NCBI GenBank assembly: GCA_040414495.1
Contig: JBEDUI010000112.1
Location: 1-24,132, forward strand
Direction: 5' to 3'
DNA from: DATAVB01 sp040414495
GTDB taxonomy: Bacteria; Actinomycetota; Actinomycetes; Mycobacteriales; QHCD01
Length of the DNA stretch: 24,132 bases
Shown here: positions 7,054 through 14,438 of the stretch, piece by piece
Position numbering within the stretch: position 1 is the first letter of the stretch
Layout: every line of letters begins with the position of its first letter
Notes under the pieces: model-generated
Seen by the model: only the letters and a program-made list of their open reading frames with translations
What the model was told of the DNA's origin: nothing
The model's database searches: none
Made by a program: the position numbers and the translations under genes

Positions 7054-9207
7054 GTGCGTTCCATACGGATTCGGCGCCTGCTGATCGCCACGACGGTCGT
7101 GACCGTCGCGGCCGGAATAGCCGCGGCCGGGGCCGGTCCAGCACCAATTTCGGCCCGGGCGGATTCGTTGCCACGCCCGGCTGGCGGCTGTACGTGGGTG
7201 CACTCGACCGCTTCACCCGACGCCCGGGCCGCCATGGTCGAGGCGAAGATGACCGTCGCGGAAAAGATCTCGCTGGTCGGCCTGCAGGGCTGGGTGCATG
7301 GCTACGAGAACTCCACGAAGGCGATCCCTCGGCTGTGCATCCCGGCGCTCACCATGCAGGACGGGCCGGCCGGTATCGCCGGCCGAGCGCACGGCGTCAC
7401 CCAACTGCCGGCGCCGATCGCGCTGGCCGCGACCTGGAACACCGGGCTGGCCGCGCAGTACGGCAACGTGATCGGTACCGAAGCCCGCGGCAAGGGCATC
7501 GACGTCGAACAGGGACCGAATGTCGACATCGCCCGGGTGCCGCAGGATGGCCGTACCTGGGAGCAATTCGGCGAGGATCCCACGCTGACCGGAACGATCG
7601 CTGCCGCCGATATTCGGGCGATCCAGGCCCAGGGCACCATGGCCACCGTCAAGCACTTTGCCGGGAACAATCAGGAAACCCAACGCCACAAGATCGACGC
7701 TCTAGTCACGCAACGGACCTTGCGCGAGATATATCTACCGGCATTTCAGACCGCGATCACCCAGGGCCACGTCGCATCGATCATGTGCGCATACAACGGG
7801 ATCAACCGCCATTACGCCTGCGCCAACCACGAGCTGTTGACCAGCATTCTGCGTGATCAGTGGAAGTTCCAGGGATTTGTCCGCTCCGACCGGGGCGCCG
7901 AGCACAACGTCGCGGCCAGCTTCGCAGCCGGATTGGACCAGGCCCGACCGGCCAAATCGGCCCTTCTTGCGGCTGCGTTGCGCACAGATCCCAAGCTGCA
8001 TACGGCGCTGAACACGGCGGCGCACTCGGTTTTGCGGGAAATGTTCGCGTACGGTCTGTTCAACCGGGTCGAGCCCGGCCGGCTGACCACCAATGTCACC
8101 ACACCGGCGCACAGCCAGGTGGCGCTCAACGTCGCCGAAGCAGGCACGGTGTTGTTGAAGAACAACGGCGTGCTGCCGTTGAATTCGGCCAGCGTGAAGT
8201 CGATCGCGGTGATCGGGCCGGACGCCGGTCCGTGGGCCCGCACCGCTGGTATCGGCTCCGGCCGGGTCTCGGCCAGCCACATCGTCACCCCGGCCGCCGC
8301 GATCAAGGTCCGCGCCGGTAGCGGGGTGCGGGTGCGGTATACCTCGCTACGGAACGTTCGGGGCAAAAACGCGCTGGCACAGGCGGTTCGGGCCGCCCGC
8401 AACGCCCAGGTGGCAATTGTTTTCTGCAACGATCGGGAAAAGGAAGGCGCCGACCGGCACTCGCTGAATCTGCCGTACAACCAGAACCAGTTGATCAGCG
8501 CGGTGGCGGCGGCCAATCCGAACACCGTCGTCGTGCTCAATACCGGCGGTGCCGTACTCATGCCGTGGCTGTCACATGTGGCCGGTGTGCTCGAGGCGTG
8601 GTATCCGGGGCAGCAGGACGGACAGGCCGCCGCAGCGCTGCTTTTCGGTGACGTCAACCCGTCCGGGAAATTGCCGCTGACATTTCCAGCCAGCGCCAAG
8701 GAGACTCCGACCAGCTCCCGGGCCCGCTGGCCGGGAATCGACATGACCACCCGTTATTCCGAGGGTCTCTACGTCGGCTACCGCTGGTACGAGGGCAAAC
8801 ACGTCCGGCCGCTGTTTCCGTTTGGATACGGCTTGTCGTACACCTCATTTCGGCTGTCCAACCTGATCGTGCACCCGGCCGCGGACGGGTCGGCCACGGT
8901 ACAGGTGACGGTGGCGAATACCGGTCACCGCAGCGGAACCGCCACACCGCAGATATATCTGGGATATCCGGCCGCCGCTGGCGAGCCGCCCCGACAATTA
9001 CGCGCCTTCAGCTCGATATCGCTGGCCGCCGGACAACAGTCCGAGGTGCAGTGGACCTTGCCACGCAGCGACTTCGCGTATTGGAATACCGCGAACGACC
9101 GGTGGCAGGTTGCGCCAGGCAACTATCACGTTTTCGCGGGTACGAGCTCGGTCAACCTTCCGCTGCACGCGGTGATCGACCAATCGGGCGCGGCCGGGCC
9201 GGACTAA
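7054..9207 (+). CDS. Secreted glycoside hydrolase family 3 (beta-glucosidase-like)
   Basis: A 717-residue enzyme. Residues 1-36 are a signal peptide: SIRIRR, a hydrophobic core, cleavage likely after ARA. The (beta/alpha)8 domain has DGPAGI, KHFAGNNQE and the nucleophile motif GFVRSDRGAEHN with D279. The alpha/beta sandwich domain has EKEGADR with the acid/base candidate E464 and GGAVLMPWL. PFGYGLSYT near residue 589 precedes a C-terminal fibronectin-III-like domain. It should hydrolyse beta-linked oligosaccharides outside the cell. GTG 7054 has GGAGG at 7043-7047; an in-frame GTG at 6991 would add 21 residues before the signal peptide. The tryptophan usual after the nucleophile (SDW) is arginine here, which may alter the -1 subsite. 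Confidence 0.93.
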   Translation: MRSIRIRRLLIATTVVTVAAGIAAAGAGPAPISARADSLPRPAGGCTWVHSTASPDARAAMVEAKMTVAEKISLVGLQGWVHGYENSTKAIPRLCIPALTMQDGPAGIAGRAHGVTQLPAPIALAATWNTGLAAQYGNVIGTEARGKGIDVEQGPNVDIARVPQDGRTWEQFGEDPTLTGTIAAADIRAIQAQGTMATVKHFAGNNQETQRHKIDALVTQRTLREIYLPAFQTAITQGHVASIMCAYNGINRHYACANHELLTSILRDQWKFQGFVRSDRGAEHNVAASFAAGLDQARPAKSALLAAALRTDPKLHTALNTAAHSVLREMFAYGLFNRVEPGRLTTNVTTPAHSQVALNVAEAGTVLLKNNGVLPLNSASVKSIAVIGPDAGPWARTAGIGSGRVSASHIVTPAAAIKVRAGSGVRVRYTSLRNVRGKNALAQAVRAARNAQVAIVFCNDREKEGADRHSLNLPYNQNQLISAVAAANPNTVVVLNTGGAVLMPWLSHVAGVLEAWYPGQQDGQAAAALLFGDVNPSGKLPLTFPASAKETPTSSRARWPGIDMTTRYSEGLYVGYRWYEGKHVRPLFPFGYGLSYTSFRLSNLIVHPAADGSATVQVTVANTGHRSGTATPQIYLGYPAAAGEPPRQLRAFSSISLAAGQQSEVQWTLPRSDFAYWNTANDRWQVAPGNYHVFAGTSSVNLPLHAVIDQSGAAGPD

Positions 9208-9399
9208 TCCTCCCGGGCATGCCGCAATACCCTTGTGCCAGGCATGATTCCGGCTTTCATTTCGGCGATCGAATTCAGTCGATTTAAAACGGTTGTGATA
9301 TAGACCACAATGCTCCTTTGAACTGTGCTCCCGGTCACTTCGTGATGTCTACGTGCGCTGCCGCCACGGGAGCGGTGGCCCCCAGCAAAGGAGCAACAG

Positions 9400-10479
9400 A
9401 TGCTCGGACGACTCGGCGCGATCGGAGCCGGCGTGCTGACCTCGGCGGCGATGGTGGTCTCACTACCGGTCGTGGCCAGTGCGCATCCCCACCCGGCGGG
9501 TTTCCAGCCGGCGGGTTTCCAGCAGCACAATCTCGTCTCCGACCAGCCCGGCCAAGCCACGTTGACCATCCCCAATTTCGTCAATGCCTGGGGTTTGTCG
9601 CACGGGCCGAACACCCCGATCTGGGTGTCGAACCAGGGCGCGTCGAACGCGCTGCTCTTCAATGGTGCGGTGAACGGCTCGCCGGTCGCACAGGTTTCCT
9701 CGGTGGTCGTCTCAATTCCGGGCGGTCCGCCGACGGGCCAGACGTTCAACGACACGACCGCGTTCAACGTACCGGGTACGACGACGCCCGCAAGGTTCAT
9801 TTTCGCCGGCGTCGGCGGCGCTATTACCGCCTGGTCATCCGGTGCCCAGGCCGTTGTCGCGGGTCAGGACCAGGGTGCGAGCTACACCGGACTGACGCTG
9901 GACCACAGCCCATTCGGCCCGGCTCTGTTGGCCGCCGATTTCCACGACAACCGGATCGACATTTACGACAGCCAGTTCAACCTCCGGTCCGATACCGGAT
10001 TGTTCAGCGATCCGCACCTGCCGCGGGGTTACGCGCCGTTCAACGTCACCGAGGTCGGCGACAAGATCTACGTGACGTACGCCGTGCAGGATGCGGCCAA
10101 GCAATTCGACGTTCCCGGTCCCGGGCACGGAATTGTCGATGAATACAGCAATACCGGCACCTTGCTGCACCGCGTCGCGACGCACGGCATTCTCAATTCG
10201 CCCTGGGGCCTGACCATCGCCCCGGCGAATTTCGGCAAATTCTCCAATGACCTGCTGGTCGGCAACTTCGGCGACGGCCGTATTCACGCATTCGACCCGG
10301 CGAGCGGGCACCTGCTCGGGACGTTGAGTGACCCGAACGGCAAGCCGCTGGTCATTCCTGGTCTGTGGAGTCTGCTGCCCGGCGACGCCGTCGCCGGTGG
10401 ACCGGACGCGTTGTGGTTCAGCGCCGGCCCGGGCGACCACCACGAGCACGGTCTGCTCGGCACCTTGACCGCCAATTAG
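9400..10479 (+). CDS. Secreted TIGR03118-family beta-propeller-like protein
   Basis: A 359-residue protein with a signal peptide cut after VASA (residue 28). Sequence blocks such as NLVSDQPG, NAWGLSHGP, PTGQTFNDT, FIFAGVGGAITAW and DIYDSQFN recall the TIGR03118 family, whose repeats suggest a beta-propeller; the biochemical role is unknown to me. No catalytic motif or membrane anchor is visible. AAAGGAG at 9387-9393 sits 6 bases before the ATG. Right after the cleavage site a 15-bp duplication gives PAGFQPAGFQ. It follows the GH3 gene by 192 bp with no strong terminator between, so co-expression is possible; a TATAGA at 9299-9304 is a weak -10 candidate. A strong terminator follows. Confidence 0.75.
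   Translation: MLGRLGAIGAGVLTSAAMVVSLPVVASAHPHPAGFQPAGFQQHNLVSDQPGQATLTIPNFVNAWGLSHGPNTPIWVSNQGASNALLFNGAVNGSPVAQVSSVVVSIPGGPPTGQTFNDTTAFNVPGTTTPARFIFAGVGGAITAWSSGAQAVVAGQDQGASYTGLTLDHSPFGPALLAADFHDNRIDIYDSQFNLRSDTGLFSDPHLPRGYAPFNVTEVGDKIYVTYAVQDAAKQFDVPGPGHGIVDEYSNTGTLLHRVATHGILNSPWGLTIAPANFGKFSNDLLVGNFGDGRIHAFDPASGHLLGTLSDPNGKPLVIPGLWSLLPGDAVAGGPDALWFSAGPGDHHEHGLLGTLTAN
9493..9522. repeat. 15-bp direct duplication in the TIGR03118 gene
   Basis: CCGGCGGGTTTCCAG occurs twice in tandem (9493-9507 and 9508-9522) with no mismatch, encoding PAGFQ twice at the mature N-terminus. The unit is a multiple of three, so the frame is kept. Confidence 0.9.
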
Positions 10480-10493
10480 GACAAGCCTTCGGC

Positions 10494-10534
10494 GGGGCGA
10501 TCGGCACTTTGCCGGTCGCCCCGTTTCGTTTTCT
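10494..10534 (+). terminator. Strong rho-independent terminator after the TIGR03118 gene
   Basis: A 12-bp stem (GGGGCGATCGGC with GCCGGTCGCCCC, one wobble) and loop ACTTT are followed by a T-rich tail GTTTCGTTTTCT. It lies 15 bp after the stop codon at 10479. Confidence 0.9.
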
Positions 10535-10557
10535 AGGCCGCGAAAACCGCACTCTTG

Positions 10558-10573
10558 TCACGTTCGCTGCACT
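10558..10573. repeat. Dispersed copy of the left-end repeat core
   Basis: TCACGTTCGCTGCACT matches the TCACGATCGCTGCA core of the array at 5-199, differing mainly at one base. Like that array it is intergenic. It sits just beyond a terminator and is flanked by CACTC and CTGCAGG. This supports a dispersed repeat family, though one short match could be chance. Confidence 0.5.
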
Positions 10574-10610
10574 CCTGCAGGCAACAGGGCAGATTCGGCC
10601 GTAAATCACC

Positions 10611-10622
10611 TCATGATCATGA
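10611..10622. promoter_or_regulatory. 12-bp perfect palindrome TCATGATCATGA
   Basis: A fully self-complementary 12-mer in the 277-bp gap before the GAF regulator gene, about 135 bp upstream of its start. It could be an operator or chance; no promoter boxes can be tied to it. The rest of 10574-10756 shows only the ribosome binding site GAGGA at 10745-10749. Confidence 0.35.
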
Positions 10623-10756
10623 AAAACGTACCGGATTAATCACCGCAGACAGGGCAAGTTAGGGGGCGAACGATGGGCAGCACGGATGATCGCGCGTAGC
10701 CTGGCTGTGGCCTACCGCACACGGCTCCAACGCCGGATCGGGGTGAGGACGAACAG

Positions 10757-11950
10757 ATGGTTGCCGGATCAACACGCTCGACTGAGGTGGTTGACTCCTG
10801 GCAGCGCTGCGCTTCGCTCGGGGTGGGACCGGATTCGCCGCTGCCGCCGGTGGACCTGCTCGACGACGAACTCGCCGAATACCGCGAAGGCCACGTGCTC
10901 GCCCCGGCCATGCCGGTGGTCCGCCGGATGCTGGCCCAACACGCTGTCGATGACGGGCTGATCGTCGCGGTCGGCGACGCGACCGGGCGGCTGCTGTGGC
11001 TGGACGGGCACCCGGGCGTGCTGCGCCGGGCCGAGCGCATCCATTTCGTCGCCGGCTCCCGGTGGGACGAACGCGACGCCGGCACCAACGCGCCCGCCTT
11101 GGCGCTGGAGCTGGACCGCGCGGTCCGGGTTCGCTCCACCGAGCACCTGATCGAACCGGTACGCCGCTGGTCCTGTTCGGCCGCCCCGGTGCACGATCCG
11201 AATTCTGGGCGGCTGGTCGGATTCATCGACGTGACCGGCGCCCAGGCCGCCGCGTCGGCATCACTGCTGGCGTTGGTCCGGCTCACCGTCGATGCGGTCC
11301 AATCCTGCCTTTCTGCCTCCGTTGCCCAGACCGACCTGCAGCTGGATGTGTTGGGGCGCCGGGACGGTCGGCTGCGCGGGGCTGGCCGGGGATTCGTAGT
11401 CTCCCGCCGGCACGCCGAAATCCTGCTGCTGTTGGCCGCGCACCCGGGCGGGTTGAGTGCCGACGAACTCGCGGTCCTGGTCGACGAGCGGACGTTGGAC
11501 CCGGTGACCGTACGGGCCGAGGTGAGCCGGCTACGCCGGACCGTGGGCGAGCAACTGGTCGGCAACCGGCCGTACCGTCTCACCGGCGTGCTGGGTACCG
11601 ACGTGGCCCAGGTCCGCCAGCTCATCGCCGAGCGCCGGATCACCGACGCCATCAACGCCTACGCCGGGCCGGTACTGCCCCGGTCGACCGCGCCGGGCGT
11701 GGTCGAGATCCGGGAGAACCTGGCCGCCGAGCTACGGGCCGCGGTGCTGCTGGACGGTCGGGCCGAAACGCTGCTCGCCTGGGGCGAGACCGAGCACGGG
11801 GCCGACGACGTATCACTGTGGACGGCGGCCCGGGCCGCCCTTTCGCCGAATTCGGCCCGGCTGCCGTTTGTCATGGGACGGCTGGATGCGCTGGCCCGCC
11901 GTGACCCGCTGCAATGCGTTGCAACCTCTCTGCAACCTCCGCGTCACTAG
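10757..11950 (+). CDS. GAF-domain/winged-helix transcriptional regulator of the aldehyde dehydrogenase operon
   Basis: A 397-residue protein. The first ~170 residues resemble the AcoR-type sensor region (VDSWQRC near the start, then DERDAGTN, TEHLIEPVRRWSCSAAPV and GFIDVTG), which is a GAF fold. Unlike true AcoR it lacks the AAA+ sigma-54 domain. Residues ~195-275 look like a winged helix (SRRHAEILLLLAAHPGGLSADELA, RAEVSRLRR). This architecture is common beside aldehyde dehydrogenase in actinobacteria and probably senses an aldehyde, alcohol or related metabolite. GAGGA lies 7 bases before the ATG. It ends 41 bp before the dehydrogenase, and three TGCAA repeats lie in its last 45 bp. Confidence 0.85.
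   Translation: MVAGSTRSTEVVDSWQRCASLGVGPDSPLPPVDLLDDELAEYREGHVLAPAMPVVRRMLAQHAVDDGLIVAVGDATGRLLWLDGHPGVLRRAERIHFVAGSRWDERDAGTNAPALALELDRAVRVRSTEHLIEPVRRWSCSAAPVHDPNSGRLVGFIDVTGAQAAASASLLALVRLTVDAVQSCLSASVAQTDLQLDVLGRRDGRLRGAGRGFVVSRRHAEILLLLAAHPGGLSADELAVLVDERTLDPVTVRAEVSRLRRTVGEQLVGNRPYRLTGVLGTDVAQVRQLIAERRITDAINAYAGPVLPRSTAPGVVEIRENLAAELRAAVLLDGRAETLLAWGETEHGADDVSLWTAARAALSPNSARLPFVMGRLDALARRDPLQCVATSLQPPRH
11910..11935. promoter_or_regulatory. Three helically phased TGCAA repeats upstream of the aldehyde dehydrogenase
   Basis: TGCAA starts at 11910, 11920 and 11931, spaced 10 and 11 bp, so all three face the same side of the helix. The first two also form the inverted pair TGCAA-TGCG-TTGCA, and the last two extend to TGCAACCTC. 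The cluster is at the very 3' end of the regulator gene, 57 bp before the dehydrogenase start, where an activator site would sit. Which protein binds it is inference. Confidence 0.55.
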
Positions 11951-11991
11951 CGTCGGGCCGCAAAAGGACGATCGGCGGAGGAGGCCTGCGC

Positions 11992-13515
11992 ATGTCCGTG
12001 TACGCCCGGCCCGGCAGCCAAGGGGCCCTGATGAATTACCAGAGCCGCTACGACAACCTCATCGGCGGCGAATGGGTCGCCCCTGCGGCGGGCCAGTATT
12101 TCGACAATCCCACCCCGGTAACCGGCCAGCCGTTCTGCGAGATCGCCCGGTCCACCGCCGCGGATATCGATCTGGCGCTGGACGCCGCGCACGCCGCCGC
12201 ACCGGCCTGGGGCAAGGCCTCGCCGGCCGAACGGGCCGTCGTACTCAACAAAATCGCCGACCGGATCGAGGAAAACCTTGAATCCCTCGCGGTGGCCGAA
12301 ACCTGGGACAACGGCAAACCGGTACGCGAAACAATGGCGGCCGACCTACCCCTGGCGGTCGACCATTTCCGCTATTTCGCCGGCGCGATCCGGGCCCAGG
12401 AGGGTTCACTGTCCGAAGTGGACCACGACACCGTCGCCTACCATTTCCACGAACCGCTCGGTGTGGTCGGCCAGATCATCCCGTGGAATTTCCCGATTCT
12501 CATGGCGACCTGGAAACTCGCCCCGGCGTTGGCGGCCGGAAATGCGGTCGTACTCAAGCCGGCCGAGCAGACCCCGGCCTCGATCATGTACCTGATGAGC
12601 CTGATCGGCGACCTGTTGCCGGCCGGCGTGGTCAATGTAGTCAACGGATTCGGCGTGGAGGCGGGTAAACCGCTCGCGTCGAACAACCGGGTGGCGAAGG
12701 TCGCCTTCACCGGGGAAACCACCACCGGTCGACTGATCATGCAGTACGCCTCACAGAACCTGATTCCGGTCACGCTGGAATTGGGCGGCAAGAGCCCGAA
12801 CATCTTCTTCAGCGACGTCATGGCCGAAGCCGACGATTTCCAGGACAAGGCGCTGGAAGGCTTCACGATGTTCGCGCTCAATCAGGGCGAGGTGTGCACC
12901 TGCCCGTCGCGGGCGTTGATCGAAAAGCCGATCTACGACGAATTCCTGGAATTGGCCGCGATCCGGACCAAGGCCGTACGGCAGGGTGATCCGCTGGACA
13001 CCGAGACGATGATCGGGGCCCAGGCCAGCAACGACCAGTTGGAGAAGATCCTCTCGTACCTGGAAATCGGCAGGGGCGAGGGCGCGCGCGTGGTGACCGG
13101 CGGCGAGAGAGCCGAGTTGGGTGGCGACCTGAATTCCGGATATTACGTGCAGCCGACGATTTTCGAGGGCCAGAACTCGATGCGGATCTTCCAGGAGGAG
13201 ATCTTCGGTCCGGTCGTTTCGGTGACCAGCTTCGATGGGTACGACCAGGCGATCGAGATCGCGAACGACACGCTGTACGGCCTGGGCGCCGGCGTGTGGT
13301 CGCGCAGCGGGACGACCGCGTACCGGGCCGGCCGCGACATCAAGGCCGGTCGCGTGTGGACGAACTGCTACCACCAATATCCGGCGCACGCCGCATTCGG
13401 CGGCTACAAGCACTCCGGGATCGGCCGGGAAAACCACAAGATGATGCTCGATCACTACCAGCAGACCAAGAATCTGTTGGTGTCGTACACGCCCAAGGCA
13501 ATGGGCTTTTTCTGA
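11992..13515 (+). CDS. NAD-dependent aldehyde dehydrogenase (ExaC/acetaldehyde dehydrogenase-like)
   Basis: A 507-residue ALDH-superfamily enzyme with the substrate-loop motif IPWNFPILMATWKLAP, catalytic glutamate E263 in LELGGKSPN and catalytic cysteine C302 in NQGEVCTCPSR. It begins with SVYARPGSQG and ends PKAMGFF, both characteristic of the ExaC/AcoD-like group that oxidises acetaldehyde and other short aliphatic aldehydes to acids. ATG 11992 has GGAGGAGG at 11977-11984; the frame is open upstream only through the regulator's tail. The DUF779 gene begins 4 bp after its stop. Together with the GAF regulator this is a standard alcohol/aldehyde oxidation cassette, though no alcohol dehydrogenase gene is present here. 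Confidence 0.96.
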   Translation: MSVYARPGSQGALMNYQSRYDNLIGGEWVAPAAGQYFDNPTPVTGQPFCEIARSTAADIDLALDAAHAAAPAWGKASPAERAVVLNKIADRIEENLESLAVAETWDNGKPVRETMAADLPLAVDHFRYFAGAIRAQEGSLSEVDHDTVAYHFHEPLGVVGQIIPWNFPILMATWKLAPALAAGNAVVLKPAEQTPASIMYLMSLIGDLLPAGVVNVVNGFGVEAGKPLASNNRVAKVAFTGETTTGRLIMQYASQNLIPVTLELGGKSPNIFFSDVMAEADDFQDKALEGFTMFALNQGEVCTCPSRALIEKPIYDEFLELAAIRTKAVRQGDPLDTETMIGAQASNDQLEKILSYLEIGRGEGARVVTGGERAELGGDLNSGYYVQPTIFEGQNSMRIFQEEIFGPVVSVTSFDGYDQAIEIANDTLYGLGAGVWSRSGTTAYRAGRDIKAGRVWTNCYHQYPAHAAFGGYKHSGIGRENHKMMLDHYQQTKNLLVSYTPKAMGFF

Positions 13516-13519
13516 TCCG

Positions 13520-14014
13520 ATGACTGGCGTAATTCCTCGTCGAGTGCTCGTCACCGCGCAGGCGGCCGAACTGATCCGCCACCTGCGCGACGAGCACGGA
13601 CCGCTCATGTTCCACCAGTCCGGTGGTTGCTGCGACGGTTCGTCCCCGATGTGTTATCCCGCCGACGAGTTCATCGTCGGTGACCGCGACGTGCTGCTCG
13701 GTTCGGTATTGGCCGATGCAGACGGGGGAACGCGGGTCTGGATATCGGGATCGCAGTTCGTCGCCTGGCAACACACCCAACTGGTGCTCGACGTGGTACC
13801 GGGCCGGGGCGGCGGATTCTCACTCGAATCGCCTTACGGGGTGCGGTTTCTTACCCGCGGGCGGGTGTTCTCCGCCGATGAACTCGCCGCCCTGGCCGAT
13901 ACGCCGCCACTGACCGGCTCGCAAGTGGAAGCAGGCGAACAGGAACCGCCGGCGGCCGGACCAGACGTGATCTCCGCCGACGATCTGCAGGCCATCTGCC
14001 CCGTGCCACACTGA
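13520..14014 (+). CDS. DUF779 protein, aldehyde dehydrogenase partner
   Basis: A 164-residue protein with the DUF779 hallmark FHQSGGCCDGSSPMC (C37, C38, C45) and SQFVAWQHTQL. Members nearly always neighbour ExaC-type aldehyde dehydrogenases, but their biochemical role is not established; the cysteine cluster hints at metal or redox chemistry. It starts 4 bp after the dehydrogenase stop with no ribosome binding site of its own, so translational coupling is likely. After the DUF779 core it carries about 45 extra residues (from roughly residue 120), acidic and proline-rich, ending DLQAICPVPH, which seems longer than usual. A hairpin region follows. Confidence 0.9.
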   Translation: MTGVIPRRVLVTAQAAELIRHLRDEHGPLMFHQSGGCCDGSSPMCYPADEFIVGDRDVLLGSVLADADGGTRVWISGSQFVAWQHTQLVLDVVPGRGGGFSLESPYGVRFLTRGRVFSADELAALADTPPLTGSQVEAGEQEPPAAGPDVISADDLQAICPVPH

Positions 14015-14028
14015 ATTGCGCACCGGAC

Positions 14029-14087
14029 TAGTGGCAGGTACAGCCCGTTCGGGCGGGCCATTTATCAACGGGCTGTACCTGCCACTA
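14029..14087. repeat. 21-bp perfect inverted repeat with 17-nt loop
   Basis: The left arm (14029-14049, TAGTGGCAGGTACAGCCCG then TT) is fully complementary to the right arm (14067-14087). The loop (14050-14066) is G/C-rich at its start. It begins 15 bp after the DUF779 stop, so it may end that transcript, but only CCATTTTC follows and not a U-run. The stem is much longer than an ordinary terminator; a small palindromic mobile or REP-like element is the alternative. Confidence 0.85.
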
Positions 14088-14122
14088 CCATTTTCGCGAT
14101 CTGCGCCACTTCCTGTCATCCC

Positions 14123-14143
14123 TGAGCCCCGCGGCTCATTTTT
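14123..14143 (+). terminator. Rho-independent terminator
   Basis: TGAGCC-CCGC-GGCTCA forms a perfect 6-bp stem with a tetraloop, followed directly by TTTTT. Placed 36 bp after the long inverted repeat, it is the likelier true terminator of the aldehyde dehydrogenase operon. Confidence 0.75.
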
Positions 14144-14329
14144 GTGAGCTATCCCGCGCTTAACTCAGCTCTGCGTGCGCGCCCGAAGCGCATTTTCCCG
14201 CACACAGCGCCGCCCCTCCTTGCCCGCCGTAACAATTGTCCTTTGTGGACTATTGTGATTTCCCGGGCCGAATACCTGTCCCGGTGACCGACGTCACTGG
14301 CCAATTCCCGTACGCCCAACCGAATCACT
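14144..14329. other. Non-coding stretch without recognised elements
   Basis: This is the central part of the 424-bp gap between DUF779 and the membrane protein gene. It is locally less GC-rich, with TTGTCC/GGACTATTGTG runs near 14235-14255. I see no good open frame, tRNA or repeat. The promoter of the downstream gene should lie at its right end, but I cannot assign -35 and -10 boxes. Confidence 0.5.
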
Positions 14330-14348
14330 AACTACAGTCCCTGTAGTT
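14330..14348. promoter_or_regulatory. Palindromic operator AACTACAG-N3-CTGTAGTT
   Basis: Perfect 8-bp arms (14330-14337 and 14341-14348) flank TCC, about 90 bp before the membrane protein start. The same ACTACAG/CTGTAGT arms occur before the GT87 gene at 15337-15354. ACTACA...TGTAGT resembles operators of BlaI/MecI/CopY-type repressors, but no such gene is in the window. Confidence 0.7.
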
Positions 14349-14438
14349 GATCGGCCAGCCCGCATGCCGCGGCAGCCGGCATCATCCGATGCCCGAGCCG
14401 GCTCGATTCCGGCCGCCCACCGACACCGAAGGGACCTC

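Noticed and set aside
14029..14087. Inverted repeat as the ends of an insertion sequence
   Set aside because: Only 17 bp lie between the arms, with no transposase and no target-site duplication seen.
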